Source of the DNA: an uncultured Pirellulaceae bacterium
Lineage (GTDB): Bacteria; Planctomycetota; Planctomycetia; Pirellulales; Pirellulaceae
Length of the DNA stretch: 64,000 nucleotides
NCBI GenBank assembly: GCA_938036435.1
Contig: CALHPU010000018.1
Span: 1 to 64,000 of the forward strand
Direction of reading: 5' to 3'
The notes under the pieces are model-generated. The model had not been told where the DNA came from, did not search any database, and was given only the letters and a program-made list of their open reading frames with translations. Position numbers and translations under genes: made by a program. This document shows, in pieces, positions 35,857 to 46,700 of the stretch. The stretch's first letter is position 1; every line of letters starts with the position of its first letter.

Positions 35857-38800
35857 ATGGCCTCACGAACAACATCTGAAGTCCCAGTCAAACGTAAGTC
35901 TAAGGTTGAGACTTACGTCAACCGGCAGTTGGATCGGACCAGAAGACAGGTTAAATCAACCGATCTAATCACGCGCTTGATCATTGGCGCGCTGTTAGTT
36001 TTGGCGATGTTGCAAATATTTGCTATCGTCGATGCGTGGATTTGGTCGTTCAACCCAACCGCGCGATGGATCTGTTTTCTTTCGTTAGTCGGTGCCGTTG
36101 TCGCGTATGGAGTGCTGGCTGTTGCTCCTCTTTTTCTCCGCAAGATCCATCCGGACTACGCTGCGAAAATGATCGAGGACGAAAGGCCGTCTTTTAAAAA
36201 CAGTTTGCTGAACTATGTTTCTTTACGAAAGCAGCCAAAGCGCACCCATACGGCCATCATGGACGCCGTTTCAAAACAAGCGGCTCTTGACCTACAAACG
36301 GTTCCCAGCGACGCCGCCGTAGACCAATCAAGTATTATTAAATCAGGCCTGTTCCTGTTGGGGCTGATTGGGTTCGCAGTGATTTACTGGTTGGTCTCTC
36401 CGAAAGACCCGCTCCAATCGTTTTCGCGCGTGCTGATGCCGTCGGTCAAACAGTCGGCTCCTTCGGTCGTCCAAGTCTTGGACGTTTCGCCGGGCGACCA
36501 AGAGATTTTCTTTGGAGATTCGGTTGAAGTGGCTGCTACGATTAAAGGCAGTTTTAGTCCTGAAGATGTCAAACTGGTTTACTCGACGACCGACGGACAA
36601 TTGGTCGATCAAGAGATCTCTATGCAGGCCGAAAGCGAGGCCAACCGTCGGTTTACTGCTACGCTCGCACCGGGACAAGGCGGCATCCAACAATCGTTAG
36701 TGTATCGAATCGTCGCGCGCGATGGTCGGTCGCCGGAATACGATATCGTGGTCAAGCCGAACCCCTCGATCAGCATTGATGTGCTGACCATTACGCCGCC
36801 GGTCTATACCGGTTTGCCCGTAGAGACCTCTGGAGGTCAAGAGAGCATCGAGGCCCCAGAGGGCAGTACCGTGCGAGTGGAGGCTATGGCAAACATGCCG
36901 ATCAAGCTTGCCTATATGGAACTGTTGAAACGGAACGCGGGCGACCAAACAGGCGATGATTTTCGGATCGTCGAAACGGTCAAGATGCTGGTCGAAAGCG
37001 ACAATCCCCAACGTGCTGCGGGTGATTTTTTAGCGGTACTCAACAGTGACCGAACGGACTCCAAAGCGTCCCACTACAGACTGAAATTTCTTAGTACGAC
37101 TGACGACCGGAACGAGCATGCCAATATTTCTCCGATTCGCGTGATCGCGGATCTGGCACCGGAAATCGATGTGCTTAACCCCGTGGAGAATCGATCGAAG
37201 CTTCCTGCTAACGAAACAATGCTGATCGAGGCCCGCGCGTTCGATATCGACTACGGGATTAGTTCGATCGATTTGAACATGGACAGCGAGGGCTCAAGCG
37301 TGTTCCCGTCCAAGTCACTGCAATTGACGTCGGAGCAAGGTAAACAGCGTGTGCGGGGCAGGTTCTTGTTCAAACCCGTGGATCACTTCTTACAGCCCGG
37401 GGATATTGTTGTCTTCGCGCTGACTGCTAACGACAATCGGGTGAGTCATCTCAGTGGGATGCTTGATCCGAATTCAGTTCAGTCCCGCCAGTATCAAGTT
37501 GAAATCGTTGAGGCGGTAGAAAATCCTAAAACGCCACCAGAGCAGCAAGAACAGAAGGAAGATCAACCTCAAGACGGTGATCAGCAAGAGTCCTCAGATG
37601 ACCAAGAACAGTCAGGCGACGGCGCGAAACAAGACGGGGACAGCGGCGACCAGCAAGACCCTGAAGGCGGTCAGTTGGAAGACGGCGAATCATCCGAGCA
37701 AAAGGAATCTGAATCAGGTTCTTCTGCCGATCCGTCGGAAAAAGGTGAGTCATCCGAATCCTCCGGTGGCGAATCCTCCGGTGGCGAATCCTCTGGTGGC
37801 GAATCAACTGAAAATGGTGATGCTGAAGACGGTGGCGAATCTGCTGACGGTAGCCAAGGCAGTGAGAGCGGCGAAAGTGAGCCCAGTGAAAGCGGTTCGG
37901 GCGATGGACAAAAACAATCCGGTAGCCAATCACAAGGTAACGATGGTGATCCATCTGAATCAGGATCTTCAGAGTCCGGTGGTAGTAGCTCGCGCGGCGG
38001 CGACCAACAACCGGAAAACGGTGGCGATTCCGATCAACAAGATGGCGATTCCGATCAACAAGGTGCCGGTGGAAATGGCCAGCAACAGGATGCTGATGGA
38101 CGAAAGCCGCTTGGAGAAGATGCGACCGACGGCGACAGGATGTCACGACTGGAAGAGATGATCAAAGAAGAGCAATCACAAAACGGAGAGAATCAGGGTG
38201 GCAACGGTCAGCCTTCCGATGATTCCGATACTGCCCAACAGAAAACGGGATCCGGCACAGACCCGGAGCAGAATGATCCGCGCGAGAGCCAAGGTACGGG
38301 TTCGACGCAGGATGAGAATGCCAAAACAGCCGAGAAGGGCGCAGAGAAAAACGCGCAGAGCGGGGAAAACGAATCTAGTAGCTCACAAGGAAGTCAGGAC
38401 GGCACTGCCAAGGGTTCTTCGGGAAGTCAAACGGGAGAACAGTCTTCTGAAGGTGCCAGTTCGGAGGATTCTAATAGAGGACAGAGCAACGAAACGGGTG
38501 GCAACGAAGCTGGCGATTCGAAAACCGAATCTGCAAGTGAGAACGCGCAAGACGGCGGTGGCCAAGCTGGAAAGTCAGAGGAGGGTGGTGCAAAGCCCTC
38601 GGACACTCCGGGAGAAAGCGGTGGTGACCAGCAGCCTCAAGAAGGGGGAGGTCAACCCGGTGAGTCAAGTGAAGGCGAAGGTCAGGGCGAAGGTCAGGGC
38701 GAAGGTCAGGGCGAAGGTCAGGGGCAGGGCGAAGGTCAGGGGCAGGGTGAAGGTCAGGGAGAAGGTCAGGGGCAGGGAGAAGGAGACTCGACCCAGCCAA

Positions 38801-39237
38801 GTGAAAATGGAGGTGGCGCGGGCAGTGGCGGCGGTGGACGGCAGCACAACATGATCAAGGAAGAAGAGAATCTTGAGCATTCCCGTAAGGCAACTGACAT
38901 GGTGCTGAAGCGTCTTGAAGAAGAACGCTACGATCCTGATCCAGAGCTGCTCGAAGAGATGAATTGGTCGAAAGAAGAGCTCAATCAGTTCTTGGATCGA
39001 TGGAATCAGATGAAGCAAGAAGCTCAAGCGGGCGTTAACCCCGATGCCAAACGTCGCTACCAACAAGCGATCAAAAGCTTGGGGCTATCGCCCGATTCGC
39101 AGCAGCGGAAAGTCAACGGCATAAGTGACGAGAAGACGGGGTTCGAAACTGACAGCGCTGTCAATCGACCGCCGCCGAAAGTCGCCCCAGCCTTCAAGGC
39201 GTACCTGCGCGACCGCAACCGAGCGGTTCAGGAGTGA
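35857..39237 (+). CDS. Large membrane protein with extreme low-complexity tract (DUF4175-like)
   Basis: 1126 residues. Two membrane spans near residues 42-62 and 70-92 and a third at about 167-185 ([17 protein letters not shown]) anchor an extracytoplasmic Ig/cadherin-like region (about 190-570: [28 protein letters not shown]-type strands). Residues about 570-1010 are a tract of Gly, Ser, Glu, Gln, Asp and Asn with GGESS and GEGQ repeats. The last 115 residues are ordered again ([40 protein letters not shown]). Similar large proteins are found in planctomycete MoxR/DUF58 operons (from memory), but no such partner is adjacent here. Function unknown. A GGCGGGA box precedes the ATG. Confidence 0.75.
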   Translation: MASRTTSEVPVKRKSKVETYVNRQLDRTRRQVKSTDLITRLIIGALLVLAMLQIFAIVDAWIWSFNPTARWICFLSLVGAVVAYGVLAVAPLFLRKIHPDYAAKMIEDERPSFKNSLLNYVSLRKQPKRTHTAIMDAVSKQAALDLQTVPSDAAVDQSSIIKSGLFLLGLIGFAVIYWLVSPKDPLQSFSRVLMPSVKQSAPSVVQVLDVSPGDQEIFFGDSVEVAATIKGSFSPEDVKLVYSTTDGQLVDQEISMQAESEANRRFTATLAPGQGGIQQSLVYRIVARDGRSPEYDIVVKPNPSISIDVLTITPPVYTGLPVETSGGQESIEAPEGSTVRVEAMANMPIKLAYMELLKRNAGDQTGDDFRIVETVKMLVESDNPQRAAGDFLAVLNSDRTDSKASHYRLKFLSTTDDRNEHANISPIRVIADLAPEIDVLNPVENRSKLPANETMLIEARAFDIDYGISSIDLNMDSEGSSVFPSKSLQLTSEQGKQRVRGRFLFKPVDHFLQPGDIVVFALTANDNRVSHLSGMLDPNSVQSRQYQVEIVEAVENPKTPPEQQEQKEDQPQDGDQQESSDDQEQSGDGAKQDGDSGDQQDPEGGQLEDGESSEQKESESGSSADPSEKGESSESSGGESSGGESSGGESTENGDAEDGGESADGSQGSESGESEPSESGSGDGQKQSGSQSQGNDGDPSESGSSESGGSSSRGGDQQPENGGDSDQQDGDSDQQGAGGNGQQQDADGRKPLGEDATDGDRMSRLEEMIKEEQSQNGENQGGNGQPSDDSDTAQQKTGSGTDPEQNDPRESQGTGSTQDENAKTAEKGAEKNAQSGENESSSSQGSQDGTAKGSSGSQTGEQSSEGASSEDSNRGQSNETGGNEAGDSKTESASENAQDGGGQAGKSEEGGAKPSDTPGESGGDQQPQEGGGQPGESSEGEGQGEGQGEGQGEGQGQGEGQGQGEGQGEGQGQGEGDSTQPSENGGGAGSGGGGRQHNMIKEEENLEHSRKATDMVLKRLEEERYDPDPELLEEMNWSKEELNQFLDRWNQMKQEAQAGVNPDAKRRYQQAIKSLGLSPDSQQRKVNGISDEKTGFETDSAVNRPPPKVAPAFKAYLRDRNRAVQE
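38671..38785 (+). repeat. Tandem 6/12-bp repeats encoding [10 protein letters not shown]
   Basis: Units of GAAGGTCAGGGC (12 bp) and GGGCAG/GAAGGT variants repeat about eight times in frame. They code for the GEGQ tract of the large membrane protein. Because units are multiples of 3, copy-number change would alter length without breaking the frame. The upstream GGTGGCGAATCC copies (37765-37805) behave the same way. Confidence 0.85.
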
Positions 39238-39305
39238 CTGATCCCAGATAGCCCTCCGTTTCCTCATGGGGCACGTTCGGCTACAATCGCAACTAGTATC
39301 GCAGT

Positions 39306-40799
39306 GTGCGACTCAACAGCGCCCCGATTTGTAGTGAGTCTTTTGTTTTGGATAGCAGTTTGAAGACCAACGTTCTAGAAAAATTTGCTCGCACAAAAAT
39401 CGTCGCGACCATCGGTCCGGCCAGCAATTCGCCTGAAGTACTCAAAGAACTGATTTTGGCTGGTGCCGATGTCTTTCGCTTGAACATGGCCCATGGCTCG
39501 CGGAAGGATCACGAAGACGCAATCAACAACATCCGGATGGTAGCCGATGAGCTGGAGATCCCGATCGGGATCTTGGTCGATTTGGCCGGACCAAAAATTC
39601 GACTGGGCCAGCTCTTTGAGGATCCGCTGCAGCTGTCCAATGGTGATGTGGTCAAATTTGTACGCGGTACTGAATCAAAATCTGCCGACGAATTGACCTG
39701 TTTGTTCGAACCTATGATCGATGAAGTCTCCGTCGGTGACGAGGTTGTTCTTGCTGATGGACTTGCCCGTCTGGTAGTTACCGAAAAACAGAACGACATG
39801 CTCACTTGTGTCGTTGGAGATGGCGGCACTATTCGCTCGCGGCAAGGAGTTAATCTTCCAGCAACAAAATTGAGCATCCCTGCCTTGGGAGAAGTTGATA
39901 AACAGAAAGCCATCTGGGCGGCTAAATGGGACGTCGATTTCGTCAGCCTTAGCTTTGTCTCCCGCGCTGAAGAGATCAATGAACTCAAAAGTCTGCTGGC
40001 CAGTCACAATAGCAAAGCACTCGCGATCGCCAAAATTGAGAAAGCTGAAGCACTTAATCAACTGGATTCAATCGTTAAAGCGTCTAACGGGATCATGGTT
40101 GCTCGTGGCGATCTGGGTGTCGAGATCCCCATCGAAAAAACACCTGCCGCTCAGAAAAAGATCATTCGTTGTTGCCAAAAATATCGTAAGCCCGTGATCG
40201 TCGCTACGCAGATGTTGGAGAGTATGCACAACTCGAAACAGCCCACACGCGCTGAAGTCACTGACGTTGCCAATGCTATTCTCGATGGCGCTGACGCATG
40301 TATGCTCTCCGGAGAGACGGCCATCGGCATCTACCCGTCCGTTGCGGTTACGATGATGAATCGTATTGCCTTGGAAACTGAACAAACGTTTGATAAACAA
40401 GAATCAGTCGTGACGGCTCAAGGCTTGGAGACCAAATGGGATGCCTTCGACGCCGTTGTTTTTGGCTCGGCACAGATCGCCAAACGCGTTGATGCGGGGT
40501 TGGTCGTGATTGCCAACACGTCCACCAAGGGGGCGCTGTTCAAGTCCAAGCAACGTGACTTCATACCGACGCTTGCTGTGACCGATGACCCAAAATCCTA
40601 CCGAGAAATGAGCCTTTATTGGGGAGTCATTCCTTCGTTTTCAGATAAGTCGCTTCACGATATCCGTATTCGAACTTACGTCGATGCTTGGGCGAAGCGC
40701 TACACGGTGCTTGAGTCGGGTACGCCAATGGTGATTATTACCGATATCGAGGTTCTCTCTGGCGTCCACAACTCCGTGTTGTTGTCGCATCTTTCTTAA
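39306..40799 (+). CDS. pyk: Pyruvate kinase
   Basis: A 497-residue (or slightly shorter) glycolytic enzyme that makes ATP and pyruvate from phosphoenolpyruvate and ADP. Signatures are TKIVATIGPASNSPEVL, RLNMAHGSRKDHE (usually N-x-S-H-G; here N-M-A-H-G), DLAGPKIRLG, MVARGDLGVEIP and ADACMLSGETAIG. No ATG precedes the conserved start, so translation begins at GTG 39306 or a TTG a few codons on. The downstream 40808-40842 hairpin (GGTGTGG/CCACACC) may act as a weak terminator. Not in an operon with other glycolytic genes. Confidence 0.95.
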   Translation: MRLNSAPICSESFVLDSSLKTNVLEKFARTKIVATIGPASNSPEVLKELILAGADVFRLNMAHGSRKDHEDAINNIRMVADELEIPIGILVDLAGPKIRLGQLFEDPLQLSNGDVVKFVRGTESKSADELTCLFEPMIDEVSVGDEVVLADGLARLVVTEKQNDMLTCVVGDGGTIRSRQGVNLPATKLSIPALGEVDKQKAIWAAKWDVDFVSLSFVSRAEEINELKSLLASHNSKALAIAKIEKAEALNQLDSIVKASNGIMVARGDLGVEIPIEKTPAAQKKIIRCCQKYRKPVIVATQMLESMHNSKQPTRAEVTDVANAILDGADACMLSGETAIGIYPSVAVTMMNRIALETEQTFDKQESVVTAQGLETKWDAFDAVVFGSAQIAKRVDAGLVVIANTSTKGALFKSKQRDFIPTLAVTDDPKSYREMSLYWGVIPSFSDKSLHDIRIRTYVDAWAKRYTVLESGTPMVIITDIEVLSGVHNSVLLSHLS

Positions 40800-41113
40800 A
40801 TGGTTTTGGTGTGGCGGATTTTGCCAACAGTTTTTCCACACCTCTCTTGCCGGCTTTCTGCCGGGCTATCGTTACAAACAGCCCTTTTTAGGCTGATAGC
40901 GGATTATTGCTTGCATTGTGCCGATCTGCTGAGAAAGTATACACAAGTACATCGGTGAATTTATTTGCACCTTTTTGGGCTGCGGTCATATTGGATGACC
41001 AAAGGTGTCCTTGTCATTGGTGAAAACGTCTCAATGTGCTGCTTTAAGGAGCATTGCTTAAAAGCGCTTTGTTCAAAAGCGCTTCGTTTCGTTGGCGTAC
41101 TGGGATGTGCTCG
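40800..41113. promoter_or_regulatory. Control region of the imuA-imuB-dnaE2 cassette, with candidate operator repeats
   Basis: A TATAC-ACAA-GTACA dyad sits at 40938-40951. Two copies of AAAAGCGCTT lie at 41060-41069 and 41075-41084, spaced exactly 15 bp and each containing the palindrome AAGCGCTT. ImuA-ImuB-DnaE2 cassettes are normally under LexA control, so either element could be an SOS operator. I do not know the LexA motif of this lineage, so no protein is assigned. The 41060 repeats end 30 bases before the imuA start, so they may be in the leader. Confidence 0.4.
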
Positions 41114-41998
41114 ATGAATAAACCTTCTGCTCAACTTCAAAATCTGCAAACGCTGCGCGCCCAAGTCAGTGCGATTGAAAACCAACGGACTGTCGGTGAT
41201 GGCGGCATGGTTTCTGGCGGCGCTGCGGTCATTGATCGGATTCTGCCTGCCGGCGGCTACCGCAAAGGCGTTTTAGTTGACTGGATCGCACCGACGGGGT
41301 GTGCCGCAGATTTCCTGTCGATGCGGGTGGCAAAAGAAGCGGCAAGCAGTGGTGGCGCGATTGTCATCATCGATCCGAACCGTCAATTCTTTCCCGTTGC
41401 TGCGGCGGCCATGGGGTTGCCGATGGAGCAATTGATTGTGTTGCAAAGTTCTTCCTCGCCAGATGCGGGATCCATCGACCAAGATTTGCTCTGGGCGATC
41501 GATCAGTCGTTGCGTTGTCCGGCGGTGGCAGCCGTGTGGGGGCCATTGCCGAACGTCGACGATCGCTGGTCAAGGCGTTTTCAACTGTCGGCCGAATCGA
41601 GTGGCTGTTTGGGGTTGTTCGTCAGGCCTCTTTCGGTGGCACGTCAGCCTTCGTGGGCCGAAGTGCAGTGGATGGTCAGCCCCGCTGCAAGAGGGGCCGC
41701 AGCGGATCCCAATCTGTTTTTTACGCGTTTGCAAATGGTGCGCTGCCGAGGCAGCCATACCGGCCAGTCGGTTTTACTGTCAATCAATACGGTCACGGGG
41801 AGCGTCCGCAAGGCGCGTAGCGAGTATGAGTATCGACGATCAGGCAAGTCCAACCGTACCGTTGCCAATGGGGGACGCGCATCGATTTCAAGCAGAGGTG
41901 CACAAGTCCAATCCTGCCAAGGCATCCAATCCAAAGCGCATTCTGTGTCTGTGGCTGCCAGAGTGGCCGATACAGCGGCTGATCGTCGCCGAGCCTGA
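41114..41998 (+). CDS. imuA: ImuA-like mutagenesis protein (RecA/SulA-like)
   Basis: Start ATG 41114 (MNKPSAQLQNLQTLRAQ) preferred over the upstream in-frame codons. Residues 30-200 resemble the ImuA/RecA-like core: DRILPAGGYRKGVLVDWIAP corresponds to the 'LPxGGLxRGxLxE' start of the family, and AIVIIDPNRQFFPVAAAAMG, with no classical Walker A, follows. It is an accessory of error-prone repair and interacts with ImuB. The last 55 residues (SRGAQVQSCQGIQSKAHSVS region) have Ala/Ser/Arg composition unlike the rest and overlap the first 173 bases of imuB, so the true end may be earlier by a frameshift or the tail may be unimportant. Confidence 0.85.
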   Translation: MNKPSAQLQNLQTLRAQVSAIENQRTVGDGGMVSGGAAVIDRILPAGGYRKGVLVDWIAPTGCAADFLSMRVAKEAASSGGAIVIIDPNRQFFPVAAAAMGLPMEQLIVLQSSSSPDAGSIDQDLLWAIDQSLRCPAVAAVWGPLPNVDDRWSRRFQLSAESSGCLGLFVRPLSVARQPSWAEVQWMVSPAARGAAADPNLFFTRLQMVRCRGSHTGQSVLLSINTVTGSVRKARSEYEYRRSGKSNRTVANGGRASISSRGAQVQSCQGIQSKAHSVSVAARVADTAADRRRA

Positions 41999-43688
41999 AC
42001 TGCGTCAGCAGTGCGTCGTGTTGTTCCGCACCGATTCGCGCAAGGGAAAACTTGTCGCTTCGGCCAGTCCGCTTGCGCGGCGGTTGGGTATCCGCCGCGA
42101 TATGCCAATGGCCGAAGCAAAAGCGCTGCTCCGGCATAGATCAAAACAATCTGAGGAGCAGACGCCATTTTTCTTACGTGAGCACGATCCAGTCGCGGAT
42201 CGAGAGGCGATCGAGCAATTGGCGTGGACGTTAGAAAAATTTTCGCCCGTTGTTGGGCTGGAGCAAAACTTCTCCCAAATCGACAACCGCAAGAAAGCTA
42301 AGGCGAATCCAATGTTTGGGCCGTCGAGTCTGTTGATGGATGTTACTGGATTGGGGCATCTGTTTGGTGGATTGGAATCATTGGCCAAGCAGTTACAGAC
42401 GTTTTGCGGGCAATTGGGGTATTTGGCCAGCGTCGCCATTGCTGATACGACGGGTCTGGCATGGGGGGCGGCTCATTTTTGCTCTGATCATGGCGGATAT
42501 CCGGTGATCGTGCCGGCATGCGATCAAGAGGTGATGGAGGCGCTGCCGGTGTTGGCGTTAAGGTTGTCGGCTGAGTCGACAGAAATTCTGCTGAAATTGG
42601 GGATCGAAACAATTGGTCAGCTACTACAGATCCAGCGCGTCCAACTTAGCGCGCGGCTGGGCAGCCATTTGTTGAAACGACTTGATCAAATGTCGGGAAG
42701 AATCGACGAACCGATTGTCGCTTGCCAACGAGATGCTGAATTTCTGGCCGAAGAAATTCTCGATTATCCGACTAGTGACCGGGAGACGATCGAGGTGGTC
42801 GTGTCACGTTTGGTGGATCGGCTGTCTAAAGAGATGAAAACGCAACAATTGGGAGGGCTACAGTGGGTCGTGCGGTTGGTGGAGCAAAAGATTGGAGCAA
42901 CGGTACGGCCGCCAGTGGAGCTGCGGTTGAATTTGTTTCAGCCTACAGCAGACAAAAGCCACGTGATGCCGCTGGTGGCGATGCAGTTAGAGCAAGCGCT
43001 GTTGCCGGGAAAAATATCTCGGCGGATAAAGGCTGGCCCAAATTTTAAAAGGAGTAAGCGCCAGGCGAAATATGGCCGCCGCGCGGGGATTGAAGTGCAG
43101 CGTATTGCGGTCGAGGTTGTCACATGTGTGCGCGTGGTGGCTAGGCAGCGTCAGTTGTTTGATGAAACGTCGGGGCTCAATAAGCAAGCGTTAGCAGCGC
43201 TGATTAATCGCTTGAGTAGCCGATTGGGTGTGGCGAATGTTGTCTCTCCGACACTGCGAAAAGGAGCGCAGCCGGAATGCTCATATCGCTTGAAGCCTTT
43301 GGTAGATCCCGCGGCCGTTAAGAAGCACTTACAAAAAGTGGTCGCGCCGCGTCGGCAGTTGCCACCTTCGTTTTCGCATGTGTTGAGCAGACCGCTGAAG
43401 TTGATCCAGCCTCCGGTGCCGGTAGCGGTAACTCGACGCGTAAGGGTGGCGACCGATCAAAAGGACACGGCCTTTTTGGAACCGGCCAGTATTTCGGTCA
43501 GCAGTCATGTCAACCGAACGGTGCAGGCGATTGGGCAGTCGTGGGGGCCGGAGCGCATTGAAACGGGTTGGTGGCAGGGCAAGATGGTCCGGCGGGATTA
43601 CTGGCGTGTTTTGACAGATCAGGGGAGGCTGCTTTGGGTTTTTTACGACCTGAAGACGCAGCAGTGGTATCTGCATGGTGAATTTTGA
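41826..43688 (+). CDS. imuB: ImuB, catalytically weakened Y-family polymerase of the mutasome
   Basis: The frame is open from 41436, but that part lies wholly inside imuA. ATG 41826 (MSIDDQ) is a plausible start, with ATG 41868 or GTG 41898 as alternatives, so up to 173 bases overlap imuA. The Y-polymerase region begins at KRILCLWLPEWPIQRL. The palm carries VDLASPTG-like changes: the usual catalytic D..D and SxDE acidic residues are not evident (SLLMDVTGLGHLFGGLESLA is present, which keeps the DVTG loop). ImuB acts as a hub that binds the beta clamp, ImuA and DnaE2. A Cys/His-free C-terminal tail is normal. The stop TGA overlaps the heptamer array. Confidence 0.88.
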   Translation: MSIDDQASPTVPLPMGDAHRFQAEVHKSNPAKASNPKRILCLWLPEWPIQRLIVAEPELRQQCVVLFRTDSRKGKLVASASPLARRLGIRRDMPMAEAKALLRHRSKQSEEQTPFFLREHDPVADREAIEQLAWTLEKFSPVVGLEQNFSQIDNRKKAKANPMFGPSSLLMDVTGLGHLFGGLESLAKQLQTFCGQLGYLASVAIADTTGLAWGAAHFCSDHGGYPVIVPACDQEVMEALPVLALRLSAESTEILLKLGIETIGQLLQIQRVQLSARLGSHLLKRLDQMSGRIDEPIVACQRDAEFLAEEILDYPTSDRETIEVVVSRLVDRLSKEMKTQQLGGLQWVVRLVEQKIGATVRPPVELRLNLFQPTADKSHVMPLVAMQLEQALLPGKISRRIKAGPNFKRSKRQAKYGRRAGIEVQRIAVEVVTCVRVVARQRQLFDETSGLNKQALAALINRLSSRLGVANVVSPTLRKGAQPECSYRLKPLVDPAAVKKHLQKVVAPRRQLPPSFSHVLSRPLKLIQPPVPVAVTRRVRVATDQKDTAFLEPASISVSSHVNRTVQAIGQSWGPERIETGWWQGKMVRRDYWRVLTDQGRLLWVFYDLKTQQWYLHGEF

Positions 43689-43777
43689 GTACTGAGTACT
43701 GGGTACTGGGTACTGGGTACTGGGTACACACCGCACACCGCACACCGCACACCGAAAACCGAAAACCGAAAACCGAA
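43687..43777 (+). repeat. Thirteen-unit heptanucleotide tandem array between imuB and dnaE2
   Basis: In strict 7-bp register the sequence reads: GAGTACT twice, GGGTACT three times, GGGTACA once, CACCGCA three times, CACCGAA once and AACCGAA three times. These are three related blocks in phase, filling exactly the space from the imuB stop codon (TGA 43686-43688, overlapping the first unit) to just before TTG 43781. Heptamer arrays of this kind (STRR) are known in cyanobacteria and occur in planctomycetes. Because 7 is not a multiple of 3, any change in copy number would alter frame if the array were translated. Confidence 0.95.
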
Positions 43778-43780
43778 AAC

Positions 43781-46700
43781 TTGTACGCCGAACTTCACTC
43801 AAAAACAAACTTCTCCTTTCTCACCGGCGCCTCCCACGCCGACGAACTGGTCGATGCTGCCGTTAAGCTTGGTTATTCCGCGCTGGCGGTGACGGATGAA
43901 AATTCGCTGGCGGGAGTGGTGCGCGCTTTTGGAGCGGCGCGTGAAACGAAACTGAAACTGATCATCGGTGCCGAAATACTACTCGGCGACGCCCCACCGC
44001 TGGTGATGTGGGCAACCGATCGGCAATCTTATGGGAATCTGTCCAAACTGATTACCGTCGGACGACGACGGGCTCCCAAAGGCGAGTGCTGGTTAGAGCT
44101 AAAGGACGTTGCTCAATTCCACGCCGGATTGATCGCCGGTGTGATTCCTCAATTTACCGGTGACGCCAATCGTATCGGCAATATTGCTGGTGACGTCAAT
44201 CATTCTAGCCATCACTGGTACTGTGGTCGGTCGAAATCGTGGTACGCCGAAACAAACAACCGATCGCGACAAATTGAGCAGATGAATCGCGTGCGAGAAA
44301 TTTTCCAAGACCGAACCTACCTAATGGCAGCGCTATATCAGGGATGCGATGATGCGTGGCGCATTCGTCAGCTCCAACAACTGTCGCGCAAGACAAATTT
44401 ACTCTCGGTCGCCAGCGGAGATGTGCTTTATCATCACGCCGCGCGTATGCCGCTGCACGACGCGCTGACGGCGGTCAAATACAAAACCACCATCGCAGGT
44501 TGCAGTGACAAACTGATCCCTAATGCCCAGCGTCATCTGCAAACGCTCACCCAACGACAGGCCAGTTTTGCTGCACTGCCAGGGGCGATCGAAAGAACGC
44601 TGGAAATCGCCGATCGGTGCGGTTTTTGCATGAGCCAGTTACGGTACGAATATCCTGAGGGGCTTAGCCCACCGGGAAAAACGCAGACCGCGTATCTGCG
44701 AGAACTGACTGAACAGGGAGTTCGTAAGCGTTATCCCGAAGGCGTTCCGCCGGCAGTGTCGAGGCAGATAAACCATGAGCTGGAGTTGATTGAGGAACTG
44801 GAGTACGAGGCCTACTTCTTGACGGTGTGGGATCTGGTGCGGTTTGCACGCAGTCGATCCATCCTTTGTCAGGGCAGGGGGTCGGCCGCTAATTCGACCG
44901 TCTGTTACTGTTTGGGGATCACGTCAGTCGATCCGACGTCAACCGATTTGTTGTTTGAACGGTTTATCAGTCGCGAGCGCAATGAGGTTCCCGATATCGA
45001 CGTAGATTTTGAACACGAACGGCGCGAGGAGGTGCTGCAGTATCTGTATGAAAAATACGGTCGTGATCGAGCGGGGTTGGCAGCAACGGTAGTCACCTAT
45101 CGGTCGCGCAGTGCAATTCGTGATATGGGCAAAGCATTGGGGCTGTCGCTGGATCGAGTGGATGTGCTGACCAAACAGGTCGAGCACTACAGCGACGAGC
45201 ATAAGCTGGCCACACGGATGCCGGAGGCTGGTTTGGATCCTGATTCCGATTTAGGCAAGCGGTTGATTTTACTGACAGACCAGCTCGTTGGATTTCCACG
45301 GCATCTGTCTCAGCATGTTGGCGGTATGGTGATGACGCGTGGAAAATTGGATGAACTTGTGCCGATTGAAAACGCGGCAATGGAAAATCGAACGGTGATA
45401 CAGTGGGACAAAAACGATTTGGAGGAACTGGGGCTGCTGAAGGTCGATTGTTTGTGCTTGGGGATGCTGACGGCTATTCGTAAGTGTTTTTCAATGATTC
45501 AAGACCATTGGGGGCGGTCTCTGACGCTGGCCAGTACTCCGCAGGGAGATCCTGAGGTCTACGACATGATCTGCGAAGCTGACACGGTGGGCGTTTTTCA
45601 AATTGAGAGCCGCGCTCAAATGTCGATGCTGCCACGTCTGCGTCCGCGCTGTTGGTACGATTTGGTGATTGAAGTTTCACTGGTCCGACCGGGACCAATT
45701 CAAGGTGACATGGTTCATCCGTATTTGCGCAGAAGAAATGGGGTCGAGCCTACCGTGTATCCCAATGAAGCCATCAAGAAAGTTTTAGAACGCACATTGG
45801 GCGTACCCATTTTTCAGGAACAGGCAATGAAACTGGCGGTGGTCGCGGCTGGATTCACACCCGGCGAGGCCGATCAGTTGCGCCGAGCGATGGGGGCTTG
45901 GCGAAAGACGGGGGTGATTGAAAAATTTCAAGCGAAGCTAAAGGCCGGCATGAAAGAGCGCGGGCTTAGCGAAAAATTCGCTGACCAAGTTTTCCGACAG
46001 ATTGCCGGGTTCGGAGCTTACGGGTTTCCAGAATCGCATGCGGCCAGTTTTGCCCTATTGGTTTATGTGTCGTGCTATCTGAAGCACTACTATCCCGAGG
46101 CGTTTTGTGCGGCGCTGATTAACAGCCAGCCGATGGGATTCTATCAACCGGCGCAGCTAGTCGCCGATGCACGTAAGCACGGTGTCTCCGTGTTACCGGT
46201 GGACGTCAACCACAGTGATTGGGATTGTACACTCGAAACAGCAGACGATTCCCAAGAACAACCCGCACGACGGAAGCTACGACTGGGTTTGCGGATGATC
46301 AATGCAATGCGCTCAGATCACGCAGATCTAATCGTCCAAAGTCGCGCTGACTGCCCGTTTCACAGCGTTGCCGATTTCGCGCGTCGAACGAGAATCGGGA
46401 GGTCTGTGATTAAGCAGCTGAGCGATGCAGATGCTTTTGGATCGGTGGATCAGGATCGCCGAGAGGCGCTTTGGCAAGCGTTGGGGCAAGAGAAAATGGC
46501 ACTGGAACAACCGTTGTTTGGAGACCTCGAAACTGAAGACGACGATACGTTTGCTTTGCCGCGGCTAACACTCGAACAACAGGTCGTCGAAGATTATGCA
46601 ACCGTCGGATTGTCATTGAAGGCTCATCCGATGTCATTCCACCGCCAGCAGTTGCAGTCACAACAGGTGACCTGCTGTGGAGATTTGGCCAATAGCGAAA

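Noticed and set aside
38671-38785. CRISPR-like repeat
   Set aside because: Repeats are 6-12 bp, in frame, without spacers; they code for GEGQ.
37526-38854. Several long frames in other reading frames of the low-complexity tract
   Set aside because: They arise from the repetitive GGTGAC/GAAGGT-type codons and have no features of their own.
40938-40951. LexA box
   Set aside because: The dyad does not match the LexA motifs I know (CTGT-N8-ACAG, GAAC-N4-GTTC), so it is only listed as a candidate.
41436-41825. Upstream extension of the imuB frame
   Set aside because: It lies wholly within imuA and encodes Cys/Arg-rich, non-conserved residues before the family's N-terminus.
43685-43780. TTG 43685 as the dnaE2 start
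   Set aside because: The first 32 codons would be translated heptamer repeats, whereas the conserved DnaE2 N-terminus begins exactly at TTG 43781.
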